Source: Collimonas sp. OK607 (lineage in GTDB: Bacteria; Pseudomonadota; Gammaproteobacteria; Burkholderiales; Burkholderiaceae_D). Taken from it: a DNA stretch of 64,000 nucleotides. The notes beneath the pieces were generated by a model, which saw only the letters and a list, made by a program, of their open reading frames with translations, ran no database searches and was not told the origin of the DNA. Positions 55,884 through 64,000 of the stretch are shown piece by piece (the first letter of the stretch is position 1; each line of letters opens with the position of its first letter). The translations under genes were made by a program, and so were the position numbers. The stretch spans positions 62,001 to 126,000 of the forward strand of contig NZ_FOKF01000009.1 in NCBI RefSeq assembly GCF_900111995.1, given 5' to 3'.

Positions 55884-56692
55884 TGCTAGATATGCTTGAT
55901 GCTGTAACTAAATTTGTAACCAGTTCTCTTGCCGCCGTCGGGCGTACCTTGCGTGAGTCGGTTACCGGCCTGGGTGCGGCTGCACGGATGTTTTTTGCGA
56001 TTTTGCGCGCCTCTGGCGGCCTCTGGCGGCGCCCTCGGCTGATTACCGACCAGATCCATTTCATCGGCAACTACTCGCTGGTCATTATTGGTGTATCGGG
56101 ATTGTTTGTCGGTTTCGTACTGGGTCTGCAGGGGTATTACACGCTCAATAAATATGGTTCCGAACAGGCGCTGGGTCTGCTGGTGGCGCTGTCGCTGGTA
56201 CGTGAACTGGGGCCGGTCGTAACCGCACTGCTGTTCGCCGGCCGCGCGGGTACTTCCCTGACTGCGGAAATCGGCTTGATGAAAGCCGGTGAGCAATTGT
56301 CGGCAATGGAAATGATGGCGGTCGACCCTATGCAACGGGTGGTGGCGCCGCGCTTCTGGGCCGGTGTGGTGGCGATGCCGATGCTGGCAGCCTTGTTCAG
56401 CGCGCTGGGTATATTCGGCGGCTACCTGGTCGGGGTCAAACTGATCGGCGTCGATGAAGGAGCGTTTTGGTCGCAAATGCAGGGCGGGGTAGATGTTTGG
56501 CAGGATATCGCCAACGGCGTCTTGAAAAGTATAGTGTTTGGCGTCGCGGCAACCTTTATCGCAGTATGGCAAGGATATGAAGCAAAGCCGACACCGGAAG
56601 GTGTTTCCAGGGCAACCACACGCACCGTCGTGATTTCCTCACTGGCGGTATTGGCGCTGGATTTCCTGCTGACGGCGTTGATGTTTAATTGA
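55883..56692 (+). CDS. mlaE: MlaE, permease of the phospholipid-transport ABC complex
   Basis: A 269-residue inner-membrane protein of the MlaE/YrbE family. The ATG shares its A with the mlaF stop (TGATG). About five hydrophobic segments are visible, with FIGNYSLVIIGVSGLFVGFVLGLQGYYTLNKYGSEQALGLLVALSLVRELGPVVTALLFAGRAGTSLTAEIGLMKAGEQLSAMEMMAVDPMQRVVAPRFWAGV as family signature. The stop codon TGA lies inside the first unit of a 13-nt tandem repeat. Confidence 0.95.
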   Translation: MLDMLDAVTKFVTSSLAAVGRTLRESVTGLGAAARMFFAILRASGGLWRRPRLITDQIHFIGNYSLVIIGVSGLFVGFVLGLQGYYTLNKYGSEQALGLLVALSLVRELGPVVTALLFAGRAGTSLTAEIGLMKAGEQLSAMEMMAVDPMQRVVAPRFWAGVVAMPMLAALFSALGIFGGYLVGVKLIGVDEGAFWSQMQGGVDVWQDIANGVLKSIVFGVAATFIAVWQGYEAKPTPEGVSRATTRTVVISSLAVLALDFLLTALMFN

Positions 56693-56740
56693 TTAACTGC
56701 GTTGATTAGCTGCGTTGATTAGTTTCGCTGATTATTCGCG
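56689..56740. repeat. Short tandem repeat, 4 x 13 nt, spanning the mlaE stop
   Basis: TTGATTAACTGCG, TTGATTAGCTGCG, TTGATTAGTTTCG and CTGATTATTCGCG are four consecutive 13-nt units. The first overlaps the TGA stop of mlaE. Divergence increases from left to right, as expected of an older multi-step duplication. Confidence 0.88.
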
Positions 56741-56845
56741 CGCAAGGTAATCAGCAACAGCGCGCTTTCGCGGAGAGCTTTACTTCTCGTTACTATTTTC
56801 TTGGGGGATTGTTCGCCTCAGGTGGTATTTTTAAGGTGATGAATC

Positions 56846-57319
56846 ATGCAACAAAAAACCGTAGACGTATGGGTAGGCATATTTGTGTTGGTCGGGATAC
56901 TGGCTTTGGGTTTTCTGGCGTTGAAAGCCGGCAACCTTAGCAGCTCTACGTTCAACAAAACCTATCCGGTAGTGACTAAATTCGACAATATCGGCGGCTT
57001 GAAAGTGCGCGCTTCGGTCAGAAGCGCCGGAGTGGTGGTCGGACGGGTTGCATCGATCAATTTCGACGACAAGAATTTCCAGGCAGTGGTGACCTTGAAT
57101 CTGGACGAGCGCTACCAGTTTCCAGAAGATAGTTCGGCCAAGATCCTGACAGCAGGCTTGTTGGGTGAGCAATATATCGGTATCGAGGCAGGTGGCGCCA
57201 CCAAGAACCTGGCTGCCGGCGATCGTATTAAATTAACACAATCTGCGATTGTGCTGGAGAACCTGATCAGCCAGTTCTTGTACAGCAAAGCCGCAGATGT
57301 AAAGGATACAGAACAATGA
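56846..57319 (+). CDS. mlaD: MlaD, MCE-domain substrate-binding subunit
   Basis: A 157-residue inner-membrane-anchored lipid-binding protein that forms a hexameric ring with MlaFEB. A membrane helix (about 8-28: VWVGIFVLVGILALGFLALKAGNL) precedes the MCE domain (KTYPVVTKFDNIGGLKVRASVRSAGVVVGRVASINFDDKNFQAVVTLNLDERYQFPEDSSAKILTAGLLGEQYIGIEAG). AAGGTGATG lies upstream. The family is usually a little longer (about 160-185). It overlaps mlaA by four bases. Confidence 0.95.
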   Translation: MQQKTVDVWVGIFVLVGILALGFLALKAGNLSSSTFNKTYPVVTKFDNIGGLKVRASVRSAGVVVGRVASINFDDKNFQAVVTLNLDERYQFPEDSSAKILTAGLLGEQYIGIEAGGATKNLAAGDRIKLTQSAIVLENLISQFLYSKAADVKDTEQ

Positions 57320-58059
57320 AAATCATGAATCGTATGGGCTCGCTGGCCCTGGTTGCAACGCTGGCCGGCTGCGCCACCACCAGCAATCCGCAAGACCCGC
57401 TGGAGGGCTTTAACCGTGCCATGTTCAGCTTCAACGATACGCTTGACAAGGTAGCCCTGAAACCAGTTGCTACCGCTTACCGGAACTGGTTGCCAAGCTT
57501 TGTGCAGACCGGCGTCAACAATTTCTTCGGTAACCTGGGCGATGTCTGGAGTTCGGTTAACGGCTTCTTGCAAGGGAATGTTGCAGACGGTACGTCGGAC
57601 GTGATGCGGGTTGCGGTTAACTCAACGCTCGGCTTGGGTGGTTTGCTGGATATCAGCTCGGAAGCCGGCTTGCAGAAACACAACAAAGATTTCGGCCAGA
57701 CCCTGGGCAAATGGGGTGTCGGCTCCGGTCCTTATCTGGTGCTGCCGCTGTTCGGGCCATCGAATATTCGTGACACGGCAGCAATGCCGGTGGATTTTTA
57801 CGGCGACATATGGTCGTACAAATACCCGGTCCGCTGGCGCAATACGGGTTCTGTGGTACGTTTGATCGACAAGCGTGCAAATCTGCTGGATGCAGGCGAC
57901 CTGCTGGAAGGTGCCGCCCTGGACAAGTATGAGTTCGTGCGCGATGCGTATACACAACGCCGTCAAAGCCAGATTCGCGGCAACGCTGATGATAACGACA
58001 CAGGGGACAAGGCAGATAAGGCAGATAAGCCGGCCAAGTCCAAGTCGACTAACGAATAA
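57316..58059 (+). CDS. mlaA: MlaA (VacJ), outer-membrane lipoprotein of the Mla pathway
   Basis: An outer-membrane lipoprotein that removes misplaced phospholipids from the outer leaflet. The 247-residue precursor has the lipobox LAGC with Cys19, then DPLEGFNRAMFSFNDTLDKVALKPVATAYRNWLPSFVQTGVNNFFGNLGDVWSSVNGFLQG, RVAVNSTLGLGGLLDISSEAGLQKHNKDFGQTLGKWGVGSGPYLVLPLFGPSNIRDTA, all typical of MlaA/VacJ. The last 25 residues are Lys/Asp-rich and low in complexity. The ATG overlaps the mlaD stop by four bases (ATGA), so translation is coupled. In E. coli mlaA is elsewhere on the chromosome. Confidence 0.96.
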   Translation: MKIMNRMGSLALVATLAGCATTSNPQDPLEGFNRAMFSFNDTLDKVALKPVATAYRNWLPSFVQTGVNNFFGNLGDVWSSVNGFLQGNVADGTSDVMRVAVNSTLGLGGLLDISSEAGLQKHNKDFGQTLGKWGVGSGPYLVLPLFGPSNIRDTAAMPVDFYGDIWSYKYPVRWRNTGSVVRLIDKRANLLDAGDLLEGAALDKYEFVRDAYTQRRQSQIRGNADDNDTGDKADKADKPAKSKSTNE

Positions 58060-58187
58060 CGATTATGGAATGATTGCGGGCGTCGGTTGGAACCGACGCT
58101 TGAAATTACCGTCTCAGAACCAATATATAGCGCGTCTGAGGCGCATTCTCTTGTCCTCTAACAACTACTAAGATTGTTAAAAAACTT

Positions 58188-58811
58188 ATGAAAATTTTTA
58201 AAAAATACCTGGCGCTATCGCTGACTGTCGGCAGTCTGTTATTCACTGCAGCGGCACAGGCGCAAGAAGCACCTGACGCGCTGGTCAAGCGCATCAGCCA
58301 GGATGTGCTGGATACTGCCAAGAACGACAAAAGCATCCAGGGCGGCAATCAGCAACGCATCCTGGCGCTGGTTGAAGAAAAGATCATCCCGTATGTCGAC
58401 TTCGAGCGCATGACTTCCCTGGCGGCGGGTCGCTATTGGCGCGACGCAACTGATGATCAGAAGAAACAACTGATTGCCCAGTTCCGTAGCTTGCTGATCT
58501 ATACCTACTCCGGCGCCCTTTCGCAGGTGCGCGATCAGAAGATTGATTTCAAGCCGATGCGCAGCGACCCGGCCGATACCGACGTCGAAGTGCGTTCACA
58601 GGTGATCCAGCCGCGCGGCGAGCCGATCCAGCTCAATTACCGTATGGAAAAGGCTGGTACAAGCTGGAAGATTTATGATGTCAACGTATTGGGGGCTTGG
58701 CTCGTTGAGTCATATAAGGGTTCGTTTGCGTCCGAAATCGGCAGATCCGGCATTGATGGCTTGATCAAGGTGCTGTCGGACAAGAACAAGGCGCGCGCCG
58801 CCAAGAAATAA
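58188..58811 (+). CDS. mlaC: MlaC, periplasmic phospholipid shuttle
   Basis: The soluble carrier between MlaA and the MlaFEDB complex. The 207-residue precursor has a signal peptide of about 25 residues (MKIFKKYLALSLTVGSLLFTAAAQA) and the MlaC/Ttg2D fold: VEEKIIPYVDFERMTSLAAGRYWRDATDDQKKQLIAQFRSLLIYTYSGALSQVRDQKIDF, GEPIQLNYRMEKAGTSWKIYDVNVLGAWLVESYKGSFASEI. It follows mlaA after 128 bases. Confidence 0.95.
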   Translation: MKIFKKYLALSLTVGSLLFTAAAQAQEAPDALVKRISQDVLDTAKNDKSIQGGNQQRILALVEEKIIPYVDFERMTSLAAGRYWRDATDDQKKQLIAQFRSLLIYTYSGALSQVRDQKIDFKPMRSDPADTDVEVRSQVIQPRGEPIQLNYRMEKAGTSWKIYDVNVLGAWLVESYKGSFASEIGRSGIDGLIKVLSDKNKARAAKK

Positions 58812-58908
58812 ATAAGGTCGGGGAAGAGTCGGAATGCCGCTCCAGGGTGGCAAAAGCCACCTTTCCCCTTATTTAGCTGGTTTTTATGCAATTTGTTGAT
58901 TGACTATC

Positions 58909-59202
58909 ATGTTCAGGCCATCTCACTCGCTCACTGTCGGTAACGCCAAAGTCACTCTGGAAGAGGGATTGCGTGCGATCGCCGGTGGTGAAACCGAGAT
59001 TGACCTGTGCGACGTGGTGGCGGTCGATTCGGCCGCTGTTGCCACCTTGCTGGCATGGCAATGTGCAGCCCTGAATCAAGGGCTGACCCTGCATTTCTCC
59101 AGTTTGCCCGCCAATCTGGAAAGCCTGATCGATTTGTATGGTGTGACAGAATTGTTGGCGCCTGCGACGGTGATTGTTGCCGCCAGTACATTGCATCATT
59201 GA
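58909..59202 (+). CDS. mlaB: MlaB, STAS-domain subunit
   Basis: A 97-residue cytoplasmic STAS protein that stabilises the MlaF dimer. The start is the ATG at 58909 (a TTG at 58900 is in frame). The sequence MFRPSHSLTVGNAKVTLEEGLRAIAGGETEIDLCDVVAVDSAAVATLLAWQCAALNQG has the conserved Asp-Ser-Ala of STAS domains and the length of MlaB. It ends the mla genes, after which an ABC exporter operon begins. Confidence 0.9.
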   Translation: MFRPSHSLTVGNAKVTLEEGLRAIAGGETEIDLCDVVAVDSAAVATLLAWQCAALNQGLTLHFSSLPANLESLIDLYGVTELLAPATVIVAASTLHH

Positions 59203-59337
59203 GCTTTACCTTTCCTCTCCTTCTTAGCATGCCGGGTTTGTCGTTGTCGCCCGGCCCTCGCAGCAAAAATCCAATATAATCAAGGGTTACGCCACTTATC
59301 TGGGGCCAGGATGGCTCCAGAGACGGAATCGGCAGCA

Positions 59338-59359
59338 GAATCGTCAACGAATCGTCGAC
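59338..59359. repeat. Short tandem repeat, 2 x 11 nt
   Basis: GAATCGTCAAC is followed directly by GAATCGTCGAC, in the leader of the ABC exporter ATPase gene. It is another member of the short tandem series of this window. Confidence 0.65.
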
Positions 59360-59402
59360 ATTGCTGCGGCGTCCCCAATTTAAGAATATTTAGCAAGGCA
59401 CT

Positions 59403-60356
59403 ATGGCGGCCATTCAAATCACCAACGTCAAGAAACGTTACCAGTCCTTGCAGGCACTGGGTGGCGTTTCCCTGACCATCGAAGAAGGCGAATTCTTCGG
59501 TTTGCTGGGCCCTAACGGCGCCGGCAAAACCACCTTGATTTCGATCATCGCCGGCCTCAACCGGCCGGATTCCGGCAATGTCACGATTCACGGCCACGAT
59601 GTCGTCAGCGACTATCGCGCCGCGCGCCGCAATCTTGGCGTGGTGCCGCAAGAGCTGGTATTCGATCCGTTTTTCACAGTGCGCGAAACCTTGCGCATGC
59701 AGTCCGGTTATTACGGCTTGAAGAATAACGACAAATGGATCGACGAGGTGATGGAAAACCTCGACCTCACCAACAAGGCCGATACCAACATGCGCGCGCT
59801 GTCGGGCGGCATGAAGCGGCGGGTGCTGGTAGCACAGGCGCTGGTGCACAAACCACCGGTAATCGTGCTGGATGAACCGACCGCGGGGGTTGATGTTGAA
59901 TTACGACAAACCTTATGGCGTTTCATTTCGCGCCTGAATCGCGAAGGCCACACCGTAGTCTTGACTACGCATTATCTGGAAGAAGCGCAGGAACAGTGCA
60001 ACCGCATCGCCATGCTCAAGCTGGGGCAGGTGGTGGCGCTCGATACCACGTCAGCGCTGATCAAGCGGATTGCCGGTTCGCAGTTGCTGATCCAGTTGTC
60101 CAGCGGTAGTCTGCCGGAAGCTTTGCATCATTTGGTTTTGCACGCAGACGGCGGCAGGTTCGCCTTGCGCGTTAACGAATATGCCGATGTCGAACCGATC
60201 CTCGCTTCCTTGCGCCATGCTGGCGCAGTGATTGAAGACATGCAGCTGCAACAGGCTGACCTGGAGGACGTGTTCCTGCAGATCATGGATAGCAAGGTCA
60301 GCGCCAACGGCTTCAATGTCTACGCTGACGAATACAACGCAGGCGGGGTCAAATGA
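59403..60356 (+). CDS. ABC-2 exporter ATPase (YadG-like)
   Basis: A 317-residue ABC ATPase of the DrrA/YadG/CcmA type. Walker A GPNGAGKT is at about 36-43, and the sequence continues with LSGGMKRRVLVAQALVHKPPVIVLDEPTAGVDVELRQTLWRFI (signature and Walker B) and THYLEEAQEQCNR. The C-terminal 90 residues form an extra domain usual in this group. The stop overlaps the start of the permease gene (ATGA). The pair lies between mla genes and ibaG in Burkholderiales; its cargo is unknown. Confidence 0.92.
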   Translation: MAAIQITNVKKRYQSLQALGGVSLTIEEGEFFGLLGPNGAGKTTLISIIAGLNRPDSGNVTIHGHDVVSDYRAARRNLGVVPQELVFDPFFTVRETLRMQSGYYGLKNNDKWIDEVMENLDLTNKADTNMRALSGGMKRRVLVAQALVHKPPVIVLDEPTAGVDVELRQTLWRFISRLNREGHTVVLTTHYLEEAQEQCNRIAMLKLGQVVALDTTSALIKRIAGSQLLIQLSSGSLPEALHHLVLHADGGRFALRVNEYADVEPILASLRHAGAVIEDMQLQQADLEDVFLQIMDSKVSANGFNVYADEYNAGGVK

Positions 60357-61111
60357 TGGTCGGTTTCCAAACGCTGTTTTACAAGGAAGTGCTGCGCTTC
60401 TGGAAAGTAGCGACGCAAACCGTCGGTGCGCCGATCCTGACAGCCTTGCTGTACCTGCTGATTTTCGGCCACACGCTGAAAGATCACGTCGAAGTTTATC
60501 CAGGCGTGCAATACACGGCGTTCCTGATTCCCGGCCTGGTCATGATGAGTGTGTTGCAAAATGCCTTCGCCAATACCTCGTCGTCGTTGACACAGTCGAA
60601 AATGACCGGCAATCTGGTGTTTATCCTGTTGCCGCCGTTGTCGCACTGGGAGTTGTATGGCGGTTATGTACTGGCCTCCGTGGTACGCGGTGTTGCGGTT
60701 GGTTTCGGCGTATTCGTGATCACGGCCTGGTTTGGCAATCTGTCCTTTGTGGCGCCATGGTGGATTGTGATTTTTGCTTTCCTCGGCGCAGCGTTGCTTG
60801 GCACCATGGGTTTGATCGCAGGCATCTGGGCGGACAAGTTCGATCAACTGGCGGTTTTCCAGAATTTCCTGATCATGCCGCTGACCTTTCTTGCCGGTGT
60901 ATTTTATTCGATTAAGTCATTGCCGCCATTTTGGCAAGCCGTGTCGCATTTGAACCCGTTCTTTTATATGATCGATGGTTTCCGCTATGGCTTCTTCGGC
61001 CAGTCGGATATCAATCCGCTGATCAGCCTCGCGGTGATTTGCATCTCGCTGGCGCTGCTGTCGACTCTGGCGGTGCAGATGCTGAAACGCGGCTACAAGC
61101 TGCGCCATTAA
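60353..61111 (+). CDS. ABC-2 exporter permease (YadH-like)
   Basis: A 252-residue ABC-2 membrane protein with six predicted helices: TLFYKEVLRFWKVATQTVGAPILTALLYLLIFGHTL, YTAFLIPGLVMMSVLQNAFANTSSSLTQSKMTGNLVFILLPPLSHWELYGGYV and LTFLAGVFYSIKSLPPFWQAVSHLNPFFYMIDGFRYGFFG. The NPFFYMIDGFRYGFFG block is characteristic of YadH/DrrB. It overlaps the ATPase gene by four bases and forms an exporter with it. Confidence 0.92.
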   Translation: MMVGFQTLFYKEVLRFWKVATQTVGAPILTALLYLLIFGHTLKDHVEVYPGVQYTAFLIPGLVMMSVLQNAFANTSSSLTQSKMTGNLVFILLPPLSHWELYGGYVLASVVRGVAVGFGVFVITAWFGNLSFVAPWWIVIFAFLGAALLGTMGLIAGIWADKFDQLAVFQNFLIMPLTFLAGVFYSIKSLPPFWQAVSHLNPFFYMIDGFRYGFFGQSDINPLISLAVICISLALLSTLAVQMLKRGYKLRH

Positions 61112-61188
61112 GATCTGCCGATAAGCGGGCCAATACGTTTCGATTCATTCAGTTTGTTCACATTTGTTCAGTTAGCCGGTAAAAAATT

Positions 61189-61431
61189 ATGTTCCCTACA
61201 CCCGATCTCGTTAAAAGTTACATCGCCGCCGGCCTCGACTGCTCGCATCTGGAAGTCGAGGGCGACGGCCAGCATTTCAAGGCGGTGATCGTGTCGGCAG
61301 CGTTTGCCGGCAAGCGCCCGATACAACGTCATCAGATCGTATACGCAGCATTGGGCGACCGCATGCGCGAAGAGATTCATGCGCTGTCGATGAAGACGCT
61401 GACACCCGAAGAATTTCAAGACAATAACTAA
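61189..61431 (+). CDS. ibaG: BolA-family protein IbaG
   Basis: An 80-residue BolA-type protein (MFPTPDLVKSYIAAGLDCSHLEVEGDGQHFKAVIVSAAFAGKRPIQRHQIVYAALGDRMREEIHALSMKTLTPEEF). The FAGKRPIQRHQIVYAALG stretch with its His is the conserved BolA core that shares Fe-S ligands with monothiol glutaredoxin. The position directly before murA is conserved in proteobacteria. IbaG takes part in iron-sulfur trafficking and acid or envelope stress. Confidence 0.95.
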   Translation: MFPTPDLVKSYIAAGLDCSHLEVEGDGQHFKAVIVSAAFAGKRPIQRHQIVYAALGDRMREEIHALSMKTLTPEEFQDNN

Positions 61432-61434
61432 GAA

Positions 61435-61465
61435 GCAGGGTGGGCAAGTTTTTTGCCCACGCTGC
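61435..61465 (+). terminator. Hairpin between ibaG and murA (weak terminator or attenuator)
   Basis: GTGGGCAA (61440-61447) and TTGCCCAC (61453-61460) form a perfect stem with a GTTTT loop, extended outward by GCAG/CTGC after a mismatch. No T run follows, so transcription probably continues into murA at reduced level. Confidence 0.5.
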
Positions 61466-61481
61466 AAGATGCAACTAATAA

Positions 61482-63394
<1,913 letters not shown>

Positions 63395-63432
63395 AACCTG
63401 ACTGTAAAGCCCGGCTGTGGCTTGATGCCGCA

Positions 63433-63468
63433 ACCGGCAAACCGGACGCAACGGAAACAACGGAAGCA
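63433..63468. repeat. Short 9-nt quasi-repeats before hisD
   Basis: ACCGGCAAA, CCGGACGCA, ACGGAAACA and ACGGAAGCA follow each other with a period of nine. The last copies lie just before the hisD ATG and include its GGAAG ribosome site. The match between outer copies is weak. Confidence 0.5.
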
Positions 63469-63470
63469 AC

Positions 63471-64000
63471 ATGAGCATAGCAATCAGAAAACTCGATGCG
63501 GCGCAGCCGGATTTCCAGGCGCAGCTGACAGCCGTGCTGGCCTTTGAAGCTGGCGAAGATGAAGCCATCGATCAGGCCGCAGCGCGGATCCTGGCCGATG
63601 TCAAAGCGCGCGGCGACGCCGCCGTGCTGGAATACACCAATCGCTTCGATCGCCTCAGCGCCAGCAGCGTGACGGCGTTGGAAATCGACCAGCAGGAATT
63701 GCAAGATGCATTGGCTCAGCTGCCGCCGGAACGCCGCAGCGCCTTGCAAACCGCAGCCGACCGTGTGCGCGCCTACCATGAGCGCCAGAAAATCGAATGC
63801 GGTTCGGATGGCTTCAGTTACACCGAAGCCGACGGTACCGTATTGGGGCAGAAAGTCACGCCGCTGGACCGCGTCGGCATCTATGTTCCCGGTGGCAAGG
63901 CGGCTTATCCTTCATCGGTGCTGATGAATGCGATTCCAGCCAAGGTCGCCGGTGTGCAGGAAATCATCATGGTGGTGCCGACCCCGGACGGCATCAAGAA
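63471..64000 (+). CDS. hisD: Histidinol dehydrogenase (partial, continues beyond the right edge)
   Basis: HisD oxidises histidinol to histidine with two NAD, the last step of the pathway, using zinc. The frame is open from ATG 63471 (GGAAG upstream) to the right edge: 176 codons of a usual 430 or so. The sequence [26 protein letters not shown] is followed by [24 protein letters not shown]-like text and by [47 protein letters not shown], the highly conserved NAD-binding block of HisD. The metal and catalytic residues lie outside the window. It continues the hisG-hisD order. Confidence 0.95.
   Translation, partial: MSIAIRKLDAAQPDFQAQLTAVLAFEAGEDEAIDQAAARILADVKARGDAAVLEYTNRFDRLSASSVTALEIDQQELQDALAQLPPERRSALQTAADRVRAYHERQKIECGSDGFSYTEADGTVLGQKVTPLDRVGIYVPGGKAAYPSSVLMNAIPAKVAGVQEIIMVVPTPDGIK

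Overview
The window looks like a chromosomal segment of a betaproteobacterium of the order Burkholderiales, most likely Oxalobacteraceae (Collimonas/Herbaspirillum-like). This rests on gene order: uvrA divergent from an MFS gene and ssb at the left, and gltB-gltD-mla-ABC exporter-ibaG-murA-hisG-hisD at the right. The family assignment is an inference from synteny and general coding style; no database was searched. No rRNA, tRNA or CRISPR array was seen. Two real genes run off the ends: uvrA (left, minus strand) and hisD (right, plus strand).

Layout. (1) 1-6884: uvrA, a small WXXGXW-repeat exported protein, an MFS transporter, ssb, a decayed IS21-type istA fragment and a chemotaxis receptor. 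(2) 7139-16303: an operator-controlled pair (isochorismatase-fold amidohydrolase and NCS1 nucleobase-type importer), followed by an envelope cassette of DUF1329, DUF1302, RND/MMPL and YCF48 proteins. (3) 16730-24281, minus strand: an eight-gene operon encoding an AA_synth (DUF1185) protein, alpha/beta hydrolase, flavin reductase, luciferase-like monooxygenase, aldehyde dehydrogenase, NIPSNAP protein, succinate-semialdehyde-type dehydrogenase and a GntR regulator. (4) 24642-29140, minus strand: FAH-family protein, hydantoinase/dihydropyrimidinase, an arylmalonate-decarboxylase-like racemase-fold enzyme and an MFS importer, divergent from a second GntR gene and a thiolase. (5) 31372-47624: mixed functions, namely a DUF882 peptidase-like protein, two GSTs, a TRIC-type channel, PBP1A, ArgP, a TonB receptor with a thioredoxin-TPR protein, AMP nucleosidase, an MFS protein, nitronate monooxygenase and a LysR regulator. 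(6) 47605-48492: a REP-associated tyrosine transposase (RAYT) bounded by 20-bp perfect inverted repeats. (7) 48567-64000: core metabolism and envelope genes (gltBD, mlaFEDACB, ABC-2 exporter, ibaG, murA, hisG, hisD).

How it fits together. Regions 2-4 look like one catabolic system for a nitrogen-containing compound, probably a heterocycle. An NCS1 permease would import the substrate, a two-component flavin monooxygenase would oxidise or open the ring, and several hydrolases (isochorismatase fold, alpha/beta hydrolase, hydantoinase, FAH) would cleave C-N or C-C bonds. Two aldehyde dehydrogenases and a thiolase would pass carbon to central metabolism. Near-identical GGTAT-type palindromes precede both the amidohydrolase/NCS1 pair and the eight-gene operon, which suggests the GntR protein at 16730-17437 controls both. 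The gene set recalls the Rut uracil pathway and parts of the nicotinate (Nic) pathway but matches neither, so the substrate is open.

A second pattern cuts across the window: many intergenic gaps hold 2-4 short tandem copies of a 9-14-nt unit, frequently starting at or just after a stop codon. This is visible directly in the sequence and no annotated feature accounts for it.
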